From positions 310,001 through 374,000 of the forward strand of contig NZ_SOAU01000001.1 in NCBI RefSeq assembly GCF_004364865.1: a stretch of DNA of 64,000 nucleotides, in the 5' to 3' direction. Positions 16,914 to 28,086 of this stretch are shown here, in pieces. The DNA comes from Ilumatobacter fluminis (GTDB taxonomy: Bacteria > Actinomycetota > Acidimicrobiia > Acidimicrobiales > Ilumatobacteraceae). Positions within the stretch are counted from its first letter, which is position 1. Every line of letters begins with the position of its first letter. The notes under the pieces are model-generated. The model was not told the DNA's origin. It was given only the letters and a program-made list of their open reading frames with translations, and did no database searches. The translations under genes and the position numbers were made by a program.

Positions 16914-17888
16914 ATGGACGACAGAAAGCCGGTGCTGTACGCGTTGTTGGGAGCGGGCGGAACCCTGCTCGTGGTCGGGTTGCTCGCCGCCGGGATCGCC
17001 ATCGGCCGCTCCGGGAACGACGACCCCGTCGCCTCCGAGACGATCCCGACGCCGGTCCCGACGTCGTCGTCGACCACCTCGAGCACCACCTCGACGACGA
17101 TGCCGACGACGACGTCCACGTCGACCACGACGTCCACGTCGACCACGACGTCCACGTCATCCACGACCACGACGACCACGACGACCACGTCGACCACGAC
17201 GTCGACGACGACCACACTGCCGCCGACGACCACGACCACGGTGCCGCCGACCACCACCACGACGACCACGACCACGACGTTGCCCCCCGAACCGTTCGTG
17301 ATCGATCTGTCCGAGCCCTTCGGAGGCTCGGCGAGCGGGAGTGACGAGCCGGCGATGCCGCGCCGCAGCGTGTGGGCGAGCTGGTGGCGGAGCGGCAACC
17401 TTCGGGCCGTCACCGGGGTCGGCCCGACGGGGTCCGACGAGTTGTGGGCCGAATCCTCCATCTGGTCCGACTTCGTGGCCGACGGTCCCGAGGGAACGCT
17501 CCGTGCCACGGTCTCGTACCACGGCAATCTCATCACGCTGGCCTCGTTCGGATCGGGCACCGCCGTCGAGATCGAGTTCGCGGTCTACGAGCTGGACGGC
17601 TCATCGCAGGGCGGCCAGATCTACCGACGCACCGTGCTCGACGAGGAGATCCTCGCCGAGGCCATCCAGAGTGCCTCGAACGTGACGCTGGAGGACTCGG
17701 AGTTGATCACCGAGACACTGCAGCTCGAGCCGAACCAGGCGTACCGGGTGCGGCTCGACCTCCGCTGCGAGGCGAGGGCCTTCTTCGCCCTGAGCGCCAC
17801 CCAATGCGCGTTCGGACCACCCGAGATCGCCGACACCGGTCCCAACTATGCGCGTTGGTCGAACGTGACGATGACCTTCCCCGGCTGA
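16914..17888 (+). CDS. Membrane-anchored protein with long Thr-rich linker
   Basis: 324 residues; ATG at 16914 preceded by AAGGGGA. A single membrane segment (ALLGAGGTLLVVGLLAAGIAIG, residues about 9-30) with basic residues before it predicts an N-in, C-out topology. Residues about 45-120 are almost pure Thr/Ser/Pro and probably span the wall. The exposed C-terminal 200 residues form a strand-rich domain with IDLSEPFGG, TVSYHGNLITLASFG and a late Cys pair. I do not recognise this domain; by pattern it could be a jelly-roll or adhesion module. The linker DNA is low complexity (ACGACCACG), which makes length changes by slippage likely. Confidence 0.8.
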   Translation: MDDRKPVLYALLGAGGTLLVVGLLAAGIAIGRSGNDDPVASETIPTPVPTSSSTTSSTTSTTMPTTTSTSTTTSTSTTTSTSSTTTTTTTTTSTTTSTTTTLPPTTTTTVPPTTTTTTTTTTLPPEPFVIDLSEPFGGSASGSDEPAMPRRSVWASWWRSGNLRAVTGVGPTGSDELWAESSIWSDFVADGPEGTLRATVSYHGNLITLASFGSGTAVEIEFAVYELDGSSQGGQIYRRTVLDEEILAEAIQSASNVTLEDSELITETLQLEPNQAYRVRLDLRCEARAFFALSATQCAFGPPEIADTGPNYARWSNVTMTFPG

Positions 17889-17920
17889 GGCGGCGCTCGC
17901 CGGGAGCCGGAGGCCGCAGT

Positions 17921-18054
17921 CGTGGTGGCAGGGTCTCGGTGGGCGCACCACCCGTGTGCGGAGAACCGCTCCTCCGCGCACCGTGCCGAACCCGAAGGTT
18001 CGATGCACCAACCACCCATGGCGGTGGTGCGCCCGCCGCGACCCTGCCACCACG
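17921..18054. repeat. Long imperfect inverted repeat
   Basis: CGTGGTGGCAGGGTC (17921-17935) pairs with 18040-18054 over 15 bp. The stem continues with GGGCGCACCACC (17941-17952) against 18023-18034. Smaller hairpins (GCGGAG/CTCCGC) lie inside. Together they form a cruciform-like unit of about 134 bp. Confidence 0.75.
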
Positions 18055-18115
18055 CTGCTGCCCGGCGCCTCCCCACGCAGCCGGGAGCGCCGCGCACCGT
18101 GCCGGTGGCGATCTG

Positions 18116-18203
18116 TGCGACGGACGCACGCCGAGCGGTGAGGTGGCGGGTCCTCGTTCGCCCGGTCCCGAAGGCACCTGCGGAAGGTGGTGCGTCCGTC
18201 GCA
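18116..18203. repeat. 13-bp inverted repeat with 62-nt spacer
   Basis: TGCGACGGACGCA (18116-18128) and its exact complement (18191-18203) enclose a GC-rich spacer. It directly follows the longer inverted repeat at 17921-18054. Confidence 0.65.
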
Positions 18204-18206
18204 AAC

Positions 18207-18254
18207 CGACGACCGCTCCTGGGCCTTGGCGGGATGCGCCAGGAGCGGTCGTCG
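18207..18254 (-). terminator. Perfect 16-bp stem hairpin, terminator-like
   Basis: CGACGACCGCTCCTGG (18207-18222) pairs perfectly with 18239-18254 around a 16-nt loop. On the minus strand it comes directly after the tRNA T-arm-like sequence at 18256-18300, as a terminator would. The following bases on that strand (GTTTGCGAC) hold only a short T run. Confidence 0.5.
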
Positions 18255-18255
18255 A

Positions 18256-18300
18256 GTGCCCGCCCGGGAGTCGAACCCGGGATCCGAACCAGTCGGGCGG
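18256..18300 (-). other. tRNA T-arm-like fragment
   Basis: On the minus strand CCCGGG-TTCGACT-CCCGGG (18263-18281) is a textbook T-stem and T-loop, followed by GCGGGCAC where a 3' acceptor strand would be. I could not find a matching 5' acceptor, D-arm or anticodon arm upstream, so this is not a complete tRNA. An alternative outer stem pairs 18260-18266 with 18294-18300. It may be a tRNA remnant, an attachment-site scar or coincidence in GC-rich DNA. Confidence 0.35.
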
Positions 18301-18371
18301 TGTGTTGCGCCAAGCAATTTATCAGCCTTGGCAAACGATCAACCATGGTCCTTCGTCCTTTGCCGGGATTT

Positions 18372-18398
18372 GACCAAGGTTGTTCATCGACCTTGGTC
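18372..18398. promoter_or_regulatory. Operator-like inverted repeat upstream of the HTH-like gene
   Basis: GACCAAGGT (18372-18380) and ACCTTGGTC (18390-18398) are perfect 9-bp arms with a 9-nt spacer, ending 31 bases before the GTG at 18430. Related half-sites (GCCAAG/CTTGGC at 18309-18314 and 18327-18332) lie just upstream. The spacing suits a dimeric regulator, perhaps the protein encoded next. Confidence 0.45.
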
Positions 18399-18429
18399 GC
18401 AGGGTGGTGGGTCGGCTACGGTCGGTGCT

Positions 18430-18963
18430 GTGAAGGTGGACATCACGGCGTCGAGGGCGAAGGTGGAGGTCGGCCCGCCGGGCGGACCCGACGTCGCGCT
18501 ACCGGCCCGGTTCACCATCACGGTCACCGAGGGGTCGCCGTACGACCTCCGCTTCGTCACGGAATGGGACGAGGCCGAACGCCGTCACACGATCCGTGAA
18601 GCGACGTTCCTCGCCCCCGACAACGCCGTGCGCATGTCGTCGATCATCCGGGTGCCGATCGCCGAGACCGTCAGCGCTGCGATCGAGTCACGAGTGCTCG
18701 ACGATCGAGGTTGGGCCGGTGTCGTCGCCGATCATCCCGACCATCCGCCCGAGCACGTCGACGCACTCGTCTACCTCCTGTCGGTCGCCGTGGGGAGCGC
18801 CAAGCCATCGGCCAACGTCGCCATCGCTCGCGGCCTGTCTCCGGCGAGCGGGCCGAAACGTGTCGGCGCCGCGCGCAAGCTCGGCCTCATTCCCGAGGCC
18901 GAATCGGGGAAGGCATCGGCCGGCCTCGGTGCGTTCGACCGCGCTGCCCGTCGTCAGGCCTGA
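18430..18963 (+). CDS. Hypothetical protein with C-terminal HTH-like segment
   Basis: 177 residues from the GTG at 18430; the family is not recognised. The N-terminal half is strand-rich (KVDITASRAKVEV, FTITVTEGS). The C-terminal half contains AKPSANVAIARGLSPASGPKRVGAARKLGLIPE. Its pattern (x-V-A-x-x-x-G-x-S-x-x-x-x-x-R-x-x-x-A-R-x-x-G-L-L/I) resembles the HTH tails of actinobacterial plasmid and phage proteins, where a spacing protein recognises and sorts DNA. No catalytic motif. The upstream inverted repeats at 18372-18398 may be its own operator. The next gene follows after 40 bases on the same strand. Confidence 0.65.
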   Translation: MKVDITASRAKVEVGPPGGPDVALPARFTITVTEGSPYDLRFVTEWDEAERRHTIREATFLAPDNAVRMSSIIRVPIAETVSAAIESRVLDDRGWAGVVADHPDHPPEHVDALVYLLSVAVGSAKPSANVAIARGLSPASGPKRVGAARKLGLIPEAESGKASAGLGAFDRAARRQA

Positions 18964-19003
18964 CCGGATGCGGCCGACGCTCGACGTCGGCCATACTCGT
19001 ACC

Positions 19004-20014
19004 GTGGCCGCCGACGATCGCATCCCCGTCCTCGTCTACGACGACGGTTCGCCCGGCGGGGCGATCGCCTTCGACCGCGCCCTCGATGTCGCCGCCCGGA
19101 TCGTCGTGGCGATGACCCCGGCGTCGCCCAATCACACCCGCAACGTCGCCGCCGCCGATCACGCCGGAACCCCGGTCCATGTCGTGGTGCTCGGTGCCGG
19201 CGACGACGTCCACGACGCGATCTGCCGGTGCGCGGACGAGTCGATCCACCTGGCGTTCGTGCCACGTCCCGCCGAACACCCCGGTCGTTACGTGCGTCGC
19301 ATCGTCCAGGCGGCGGGCGAGTGTCAGCAGGCGGGCCACGGAGTGCTCGCGGTCTCGGTCGTGCACCCCGACGCGACCGTCACGGGCCCGGTCGTCGAGC
19401 TCGACCCGGCCCACTCCGACTCGGGCTTCGCCGCACTGTTCGCGGCCGGGTTGGCCGGGACGCTCGGCCGCCCACTCCACATCCTCCGTCTGCCCGGCGA
19501 CCGGACGAACGCACCGGTACGCGACCCGCAGGCGCTCGACCGGGCGCGCCGCTTCATCACCGATCACGATGTGGCGGCGTTCGACGAAGACGTCGACGGT
19601 GACCCGATCGTGACCGCCCGCTACCACGCGGACGGCGCGTCGTCGGTCGTCCTCGCCCTCGGTGGGTTCACGGTGCACGGTCGCAAGCCGACCGCGCCGA
19701 GCGAGATCCCCGACGCCGTCCTCCGCACCCCGGACGGCGAGATCGCCCACTCACTGGTGGCGGACGCGCCCGCCGACATCGTGCTCGTGCTCGACGCGAT
19801 CCACCTCGAACACGGCCACGTCGCCCGCTCGGCGGCGATCGGTGCCGCTGTCGGTGCGATCACGGTCGGGGTGCTGGCCCGAGGGGCGGCCGGACTCGTC
19901 GCCGCCGGCTCGGGTGTCGGTGTCGCGATCCTCGCCTATCAGGCGGTGCACCACCACCTCGACCGCCTCGACGAGTCAGGCACAGCGGGCGGGGTCGCCA
20001 CGCAGGGCGCCTGA
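19004..20014 (+). CDS. Hypothetical protein with C-terminal glycine-zipper membrane segment
   Basis: 336 residues from the GTG at 19004; not recognised. The soluble N-terminal 270 residues alternate strand and helix (RIPVLVYDD, VHVVVLGAGDDVHDAI, HGVLAVSVVHPDATV, SSVVLALGGFTVHG) and look like two diverged Rossmann or universal-stress-type units. The last 60 residues include AAIGAAVGAITVGVLARGAAGLVAAGSGVGVAILA, a Gly/Ala-rich stretch that could form a membrane hairpin, ending in a His-rich QAVHHHLD. Lies 40 bases after the HTH-like gene, probably co-transcribed with it. Confidence 0.68.
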   Translation: MAADDRIPVLVYDDGSPGGAIAFDRALDVAARIVVAMTPASPNHTRNVAAADHAGTPVHVVVLGAGDDVHDAICRCADESIHLAFVPRPAEHPGRYVRRIVQAAGECQQAGHGVLAVSVVHPDATVTGPVVELDPAHSDSGFAALFAAGLAGTLGRPLHILRLPGDRTNAPVRDPQALDRARRFITDHDVAAFDEDVDGDPIVTARYHADGASSVVLALGGFTVHGRKPTAPSEIPDAVLRTPDGEIAHSLVADAPADIVLVLDAIHLEHGHVARSAAIGAAVGAITVGVLARGAAGLVAAGSGVGVAILAYQAVHHHLDRLDESGTAGGVATQGA

Positions 20015-20031
20015 CCGACCCGGCGAACGGT

Positions 20032-20661
20032 TCAGAGACCGAACGACGCGCTGCGCGCCTGCTCGATCGTATCCTCGTCGCCCTCGAGGGCGACCCGGGC
20101 GTGATCCTGGCGGCCGAAGACGAACAGCACCAGCTCGCCGACCGGGCCACGCACGGTCACCATCGGCTCCGCCTGCTTGGCGACGATCGGATCGCCACCC
20201 TCGGGCGCCAGCGTGATACCCACCGGGGCCCGACGGGTCAGCGGCTTGGCCATGCGCCCGAGCGCGCTCGTCAGGTCGGCCGTGAGCTCGTCGTCGAGCT
20301 CACGTGGTTCCCAGCCCGGCTGGGCGCGCCGGACGTCCTCCAGGTGAACGAAGAACTCGCTGGTGTTCGCCAAGCGATCGACCGCGTCGATCCGGGTCGG
20401 TGAGAGCTTCGGGGCCGCACGCACCTTCTCGACGAGGTCGGTCCACTCGGTGTCGGCGATCTTCGACTGCACCTTGTCGGTGTACCCCGAGAACATCGGG
20501 ACGAGCACGCCGGGCATGGCGTCGGGTCGCCGGTCTCGCAGCACGACGTGGGCGGCGAGGTCGCGGGCGGTCCACCCCTCGCAGAGGGTGTCGACGTCGG
20601 GGCCGACGGCGAGCAGTTCGTCGGCGAAGCGCTGTCGTTCGAGGGTCGCTGGTGTGGTCAT
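20032..20661 (-). CDS. TIGR03085-type protein with mycothiol-isomerase (DinB-like) fold
   Basis: 209 residues. The N-terminal helical bundle reads LERQRFADELLAVGPDVDTLCEGWTARDLAAHVVLRDRRPD, where Glu, Trp and the His of DLAAHV are the hallmarks of the maleylpyruvate isomerase/DinB metal-binding fold. NTSEFFVHLEDVRRAQPGW supplies the further conserved His and Glu with VRRA. This actinobacterial family is linked by fold to mycothiol-dependent enzymes; its reaction is not known. The gene stands alone, converging with the upstream hypothetical gene. Confidence 0.87.
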   Translation of the reverse strand: MTTPATLERQRFADELLAVGPDVDTLCEGWTARDLAAHVVLRDRRPDAMPGVLVPMFSGYTDKVQSKIADTEWTDLVEKVRAAPKLSPTRIDAVDRLANTSEFFVHLEDVRRAQPGWEPRELDDELTADLTSALGRMAKPLTRRAPVGITLAPEGGDPIVAKQAEPMVTVRGPVGELVLFVFGRQDHARVALEGDEDTIEQARSASFGL

Positions 20662-20710
20662 GCCGTTCCTTTCGGGCGGACGGATCGATCTGGATTCATT
20701 CGGACCGGAT

Positions 20711-22606
20711 TCAGGAGGCGGACTCGGGGACGAACGCCACCGCCGCGAGCGGTGGCAACGTGATCAGGATCGACTGGCGTTGCCCGTGAGCGTCGACCGG
20801 GGTCGTGTCCACGTACTCGCCGTTGCCGACGCCGCTGCCACCGAACCGCTCCTCGTCGCTGTTGAAGATCGCCTCCCAGCGTCCGTCGGACGGCACGCCG
20901 AGGCGATAGTTGTGTCCGGGGATCGGCGTGGCGTTCATCGCCACCAGGACGGGGCGCGACTCACCGGTCGGGTCGGTCCGCAAGAACGCGAACACGCTCT
21001 GCTCAGAGTCGTGCGACTCGATCCACTGCATGCCGATCCCCGAGCCGTCGGCGTCGGCGTCGCCACGATGCAGGGCCGGCTCGGTGAGGTAGAGGCCGTT
21101 CAGTTCGGCCAGCGCCAGTCGGACACCTTCGTGCATCGGGACGTCGTGGAGCGACCAGTCGAGGTTGGCCTCGTGGTTCCACTCGTGGCGGGTGGCGAGC
21201 TCGCCGCCCATGAACAGGAGCTTCTTGCCCGGCTGGAACCACTGCATCGAGTAGAGGAGCCGGAGGTTGGCGAACTGCTGCCAGTCGTCGCCCGGCATCT
21301 TCTGGAGCAGCGAACCCTTCCCGTGCACCACCTCGTCGTGACTGAGCGGCAACACGTAGTGCTCACTGCCCATGTACACCGATCGGAACGTGATCTCGCC
21401 GTGGTGCCAGGCGCGGTGCATCGGATCGCGCTGCATGTACTGCAACGTGTCGTGCATCCAGCCCATGTCCCACTTGCCGCCGAACCCGAGCCCGCCGACG
21501 TACGTCGGACGACTGACGCTCGGCCAGGCGGTCGACTCCTCGGCATGCGTGACGACGTCGGGGAACTCGTCGTAGACGGCCTCGTTGAGCTGGCGGAGGA
21601 AGCCGATCGCCTCGAGGTTCTCGCGACCGCCGTACTCGTTGGGGATCCATTCGCCGGCCTGTCGTGAGTAGTCGAGGTAGAGCATCGAGGCAACGGCGTC
21701 GACGCGCAGACCGTCGACGTGGAAGCGGTCGAGCCAACAGATTGCGCTCGAGAGCAGGAACGACCGCACCTCGTTGCGGCCGTAGTTGAAGATCGCCGAG
21801 TTCCAGTCGGGGTGGAACCCCTGGCGGGGGTCGGCGTGCTCGAACAGGTGGGTGCCGTCGAAGCGGGCGAGCCCGTGGTCGTCGGTCGGGAAGTGCGACG
21901 GCACCCAGTCGAGGAGAACGCCGACGCCGCGCTGGTGGAGCCGGTCGACCAACGCCATCAGGTCCTGGGGCGACCCATATCGGCTCGTCGGCGCGAAGTA
22001 GCCCGTCGTCTGATAGCCCCACGATCCGTAGAACGGGTGCTCCATGATCGGGAGGAACTCGACGTGGGTGAACCCGTGGGCGAGACAGTGATCGGCGAGC
22101 GGATCGGCGAGGTCGCGGTAGTTCGGGAAGCGCTGGCCGTCGCTGAGCGTGCGTCCCCACGATCCGAGATGGACCTCGTAGATCGACATCGGCGAACGCA
22201 ACGAGCTGTTCTCGTGCCGACTCGACATCCAGTCGCCGTCGTTCCACTCGTACGACAGATCGGCGACCAGCGAGTCGGTCGACGGCGCCTCGTGGTGCGC
22301 GGCACCGAACGGATCGGCCTTGTCGAGCCGCTCGCCCGACTGGGCAGTGATCCGGAAGTGGTACGTCGTGCCGATGCCGGCTCCGTCGACCACGCCCGCC
22401 CACACGCCGGACGAACCCTGGGCCTGCAGTTCGTGTTCGCCGCTCCACCCGTCGGCGTCGCAGAGCACGTGGACCGAACGCGCCGACGGCGCCCACACGG
22501 CGAACCGCACGCCGCCGTCGACCGGGTGGGCACCGAGGTGCTCGTGGGCACGGCGGTGCTTCCCCTCGGTGAAGAGATGGAGGTCGAGATCGGGGATGGT
22601 GTTCAT
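20711..22606 (-). CDS. glgB: 1,4-alpha-glucan branching enzyme
   Basis: GH13 enzyme that makes alpha-1,6 branches in glycogen or maltosyl-derived glucan; 631 residues, shorter than the usual 700-plus, so it lacks the extra N-terminal N1 module and starts at the CBM48 domain (HLGAHPVDGGVRFAVWAP). The nucleophile Asp is in GLRVDAVASMLYLDYSR, the acid/base Glu in HAEESTAWP, and the transition-state stabiliser in LSHDEVVHGKGSL. All are typical of GlgB rather than debranching enzymes. It is the last gene of the glgE, treS-mak, glgB run on the minus strand, separated from treS-mak by 79 bases. Confidence 0.95.
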   Translation of the reverse strand: MNTIPDLDLHLFTEGKHRRAHEHLGAHPVDGGVRFAVWAPSARSVHVLCDADGWSGEHELQAQGSSGVWAGVVDGAGIGTTYHFRITAQSGERLDKADPFGAAHHEAPSTDSLVADLSYEWNDGDWMSSRHENSSLRSPMSIYEVHLGSWGRTLSDGQRFPNYRDLADPLADHCLAHGFTHVEFLPIMEHPFYGSWGYQTTGYFAPTSRYGSPQDLMALVDRLHQRGVGVLLDWVPSHFPTDDHGLARFDGTHLFEHADPRQGFHPDWNSAIFNYGRNEVRSFLLSSAICWLDRFHVDGLRVDAVASMLYLDYSRQAGEWIPNEYGGRENLEAIGFLRQLNEAVYDEFPDVVTHAEESTAWPSVSRPTYVGGLGFGGKWDMGWMHDTLQYMQRDPMHRAWHHGEITFRSVYMGSEHYVLPLSHDEVVHGKGSLLQKMPGDDWQQFANLRLLYSMQWFQPGKKLLFMGGELATRHEWNHEANLDWSLHDVPMHEGVRLALAELNGLYLTEPALHRGDADADGSGIGMQWIESHDSEQSVFAFLRTDPTGESRPVLVAMNATPIPGHNYRLGVPSDGRWEAIFNSDEERFGGSGVGNGEYVDTTPVDAHGQRQSILITLPPLAAVAFVPESAS

Positions 22607-22685
22607 GCGGAGGGTTCCCTTCGCTGGTCGGTCGAGTCGTTCGGAATGGCGGCGGCGTTCGTCGTTGGCATCAGCGTCGTTCGCA

Positions 22686-25865
<3,180 letters not shown>

Positions 25866-25927
25866 GGAGGCGTTTCCCTTCTCGTTCGTCGTCGCGGTCG
25901 CCGACCGCACTGCGGGCTCGGGCCCGC

Positions 25928-27916
25928 TCATCGGTCGGCCGGGCGCACGGCGAACACGTGGGCGTATCCGGTGCGACCGGGACTCAGTTCGACGTAGTTG
26001 TGCCAGCCGCGCCAGCGGTAGATGCCCCCGCCGAGGAGGTCTTCGAGGACGAACTCGTCGTCGTCGCCGATGCCGAGTCCGAACGTGCTCGGGTCGACGT
26101 GGACGTGACCGCTGTGGGGCTCGTAGCCGTTGAGGTTGACGATCACCAGGATCGGGTCGCCTTCGCCGAGTGGGTCGGTCTTGGTGAAGCACAGCAGTCC
26201 GTCGGAGTCGACGTCGTGGAACCGCAGCGTGCTCAAGTGGCGCAACGCCGGCTGATCGGCGCGGATCCGATTGAGCTTGGTGATGAGTGGCTCGAGCGAG
26301 TCGGGCGTGTCGAGGTCCCACTGACGGGTCTGGTACTTCTCGGAGTCGAGATACTCCTCCGACCCCGGACGGATCGCCCGCTGCTCGACCACCTCGAACG
26401 CCGGGCCGTAGATGCCCCAGTTGGCCGACAGGGTTGCCGCCAACACGGCACGCACGGCGAACACCGGGCGGCCCCCGTGCTGCAACTGGTCGGTGAGGAT
26501 ATCGGGCGTGTTGGGCCAGGCGTTGGGGCGGTAGTAGTCGACCGTGCGGGTGGACAGGTCGGTGAAGTACTCGCGGAGCTCCCACGCCGAGCGACGCCAC
26601 GTGAAGTAGGTGTACGACTGGTTGAAGCCGATCTTGGCGAGCCGCTCCATGACGCGCGGGCGGGTGAACGCCTCGGCGAGGAAGATCGTCTCGGGGTGAT
26701 CGGCGCGGATCGAACCGAGCGCCCACTCCCAGAACGGGAACGCCTTGGTGTGCGGATTGTCGACGCGGAAGATCGTCACGCCCCGGTCAACCCAGAAACG
26801 GATCACGTTCGCCAGTTCGGTCCAGAGCGCCTCCCAGTCGTCGGTCTCGAAGTCGATCGGGTAGATGTCCTGGTACTTCTTCGGTGGGTTCTCGGCGTAC
26901 TGGATCGTGCCGTCGGCGCGATGCTTGAACCAGTCGGGGTGCTCGTCGACCCACACGTGGTCGGGCGTGCACTGGAACGCGATGTCGAGTGCGAGTTCGA
27001 TCCCTCGTTCGCGCGCCGCGGTCGCCAACGCGGTCACGTCGTCGACGGTGCCCAGTTCGGGGTGGACGGCGTAGTGGTCGCTGATGCCCCACGGGCTGCC
27101 GACGTCGTCGGGGGAGGCTTCGGTGGTGTTGTTGCGACCTTTGCGGTTCACCTCGCCGATCGGGTGGATCGGCGGCAGGTACAGCACGTCGAAGCCCATG
27201 GCTTCGACACGGTCGAGCCGATCGATCGCGTCGCGCAGCGTGGCGTGCTCATCGTTCGGGGCGTCGCCGCTCCACGGTGAGCGGGGGAAGAACTCGTACC
27301 ACGCGCTGAACCGGGCTCGCTCGGGGTCGACGTCGATGTCGAACTTGGCGCTCGCGGCGGCCGGCTTGCGGTCGATGTATCGGTGCGACAGTCGGGGCCA
27401 GGCCTCGTCGTGGAGCACTTCGGCATCGCCGTCACGGATGGCGGCGAGGAGCCGTTCGAGCGTCTCGACGTCGTCGTCGATGCGGGGCTTGGCCTTCTTG
27501 GCCGTGGCGAGGAGTTGGTCGGTGATCCGCTCGCCGTCGAGTAACTCCACGCCGATGTCGACGCCGGCCTCGGCCTTGCGTTCGGTGCCGTGGCGCCACG
27601 ACTCGACATGGTCGGACCAGGCGATGATCTCGTACTGGTGGCGACCGAGTTCGGTCGGGACGAACGACGCCGTCCAGCGGTCGTTCACGACGAACTGCAT
27701 CGGCACCTGTACCCACGGGCCGGCGTCACCGACGACGGGGGCGTGACGCCAGCGGATCGCGGCGTCGATCGCGTCGTGACCTTCGCCGAACACGTCGGCA
27801 GTCACCACGACCGGTTCGCCGAGGGCCGCCTTGGACGGGAAGCGGCCACCGTCGACGACGGGGGAGACGGGTTCGATCACGGCGCGGGCGGGGCGTCGCT
27901 TCGGCATCTTGCTCAT
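25928..27916 (-). CDS. glgE: Alpha-1,4-glucan:maltose-1-phosphate maltosyltransferase
   Basis: GH13_3 enzyme that extends alpha-glucan with maltosyl units from maltose-1-phosphate. 662 residues, normal length. The N-terminal all-beta domain (PVVVTADVFGEGHD) and helical insertion precede the barrel. Motifs include FPRSPW, VLYLPPIHPIGEVNRKGRNN, LDIAFQCTPDHPW-type loop (here TPDHVWVDEHPDWF), the nucleophile in FRVDNPHTK and the acid/base in LAEAFTRPRVM. These define GlgE within GH13. First gene of the glgE/treS-mak/glgB operon. A second ATG three codons in (27907) is an alternative start. Confidence 0.95.
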   Translation of the reverse strand: MSKMPKRRPARAVIEPVSPVVDGGRFPSKAALGEPVVVTADVFGEGHDAIDAAIRWRHAPVVGDAGPWVQVPMQFVVNDRWTASFVPTELGRHQYEIIAWSDHVESWRHGTERKAEAGVDIGVELLDGERITDQLLATAKKAKPRIDDDVETLERLLAAIRDGDAEVLHDEAWPRLSHRYIDRKPAAASAKFDIDVDPERARFSAWYEFFPRSPWSGDAPNDEHATLRDAIDRLDRVEAMGFDVLYLPPIHPIGEVNRKGRNNTTEASPDDVGSPWGISDHYAVHPELGTVDDVTALATAARERGIELALDIAFQCTPDHVWVDEHPDWFKHRADGTIQYAENPPKKYQDIYPIDFETDDWEALWTELANVIRFWVDRGVTIFRVDNPHTKAFPFWEWALGSIRADHPETIFLAEAFTRPRVMERLAKIGFNQSYTYFTWRRSAWELREYFTDLSTRTVDYYRPNAWPNTPDILTDQLQHGGRPVFAVRAVLAATLSANWGIYGPAFEVVEQRAIRPGSEEYLDSEKYQTRQWDLDTPDSLEPLITKLNRIRADQPALRHLSTLRFHDVDSDGLLCFTKTDPLGEGDPILVIVNLNGYEPHSGHVHVDPSTFGLGIGDDDEFVLEDLLGGGIYRWRGWHNYVELSPGRTGYAHVFAVRPADR

Positions 27917-28086
27917 CGCTCACACCACCCATCGGACGGTCGAGTGGGGAGAATCATCGTCGGCAACACGCGCAACATCACCCCTCCAGTGTTACCCATC
28001 CGGGTGACGCGTGAAACCGCTGGTCGGTGAACCGTCCGGGAACTAGCGTGAGCACACACTTCCGGCGGGAAGAAGGGAGCGGGCAC

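Larger units (their letters stand above)
17889..18429. other. 541-bp palindrome-rich intergenic region without a protein gene
   Basis: No convincing coding sequence lies here. The stretch is built of nested inverted repeats (listed separately) and a 15-bp direct repeat CCGCGCACCGTGCCG at 17974-17988 and 18090-18104. The last 120 bases have visibly lower GC than their surroundings and several CCAAGG/CCTTGG motifs. It could hold a structured RNA on the minus strand, a decayed palindromic element or regulatory sites for the gene at 18430. Confidence 0.7.

Noticed and set aside
18256..18345. Complete tRNA gene on the minus strand
   Set aside because: Only a T-arm and acceptor-like tail could be matched. 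CTGATAA at 18319-18325 resembles a tRNA-Ile loop, but its flanks do not form a proper anticodon stem and no 5' acceptor strand was found.
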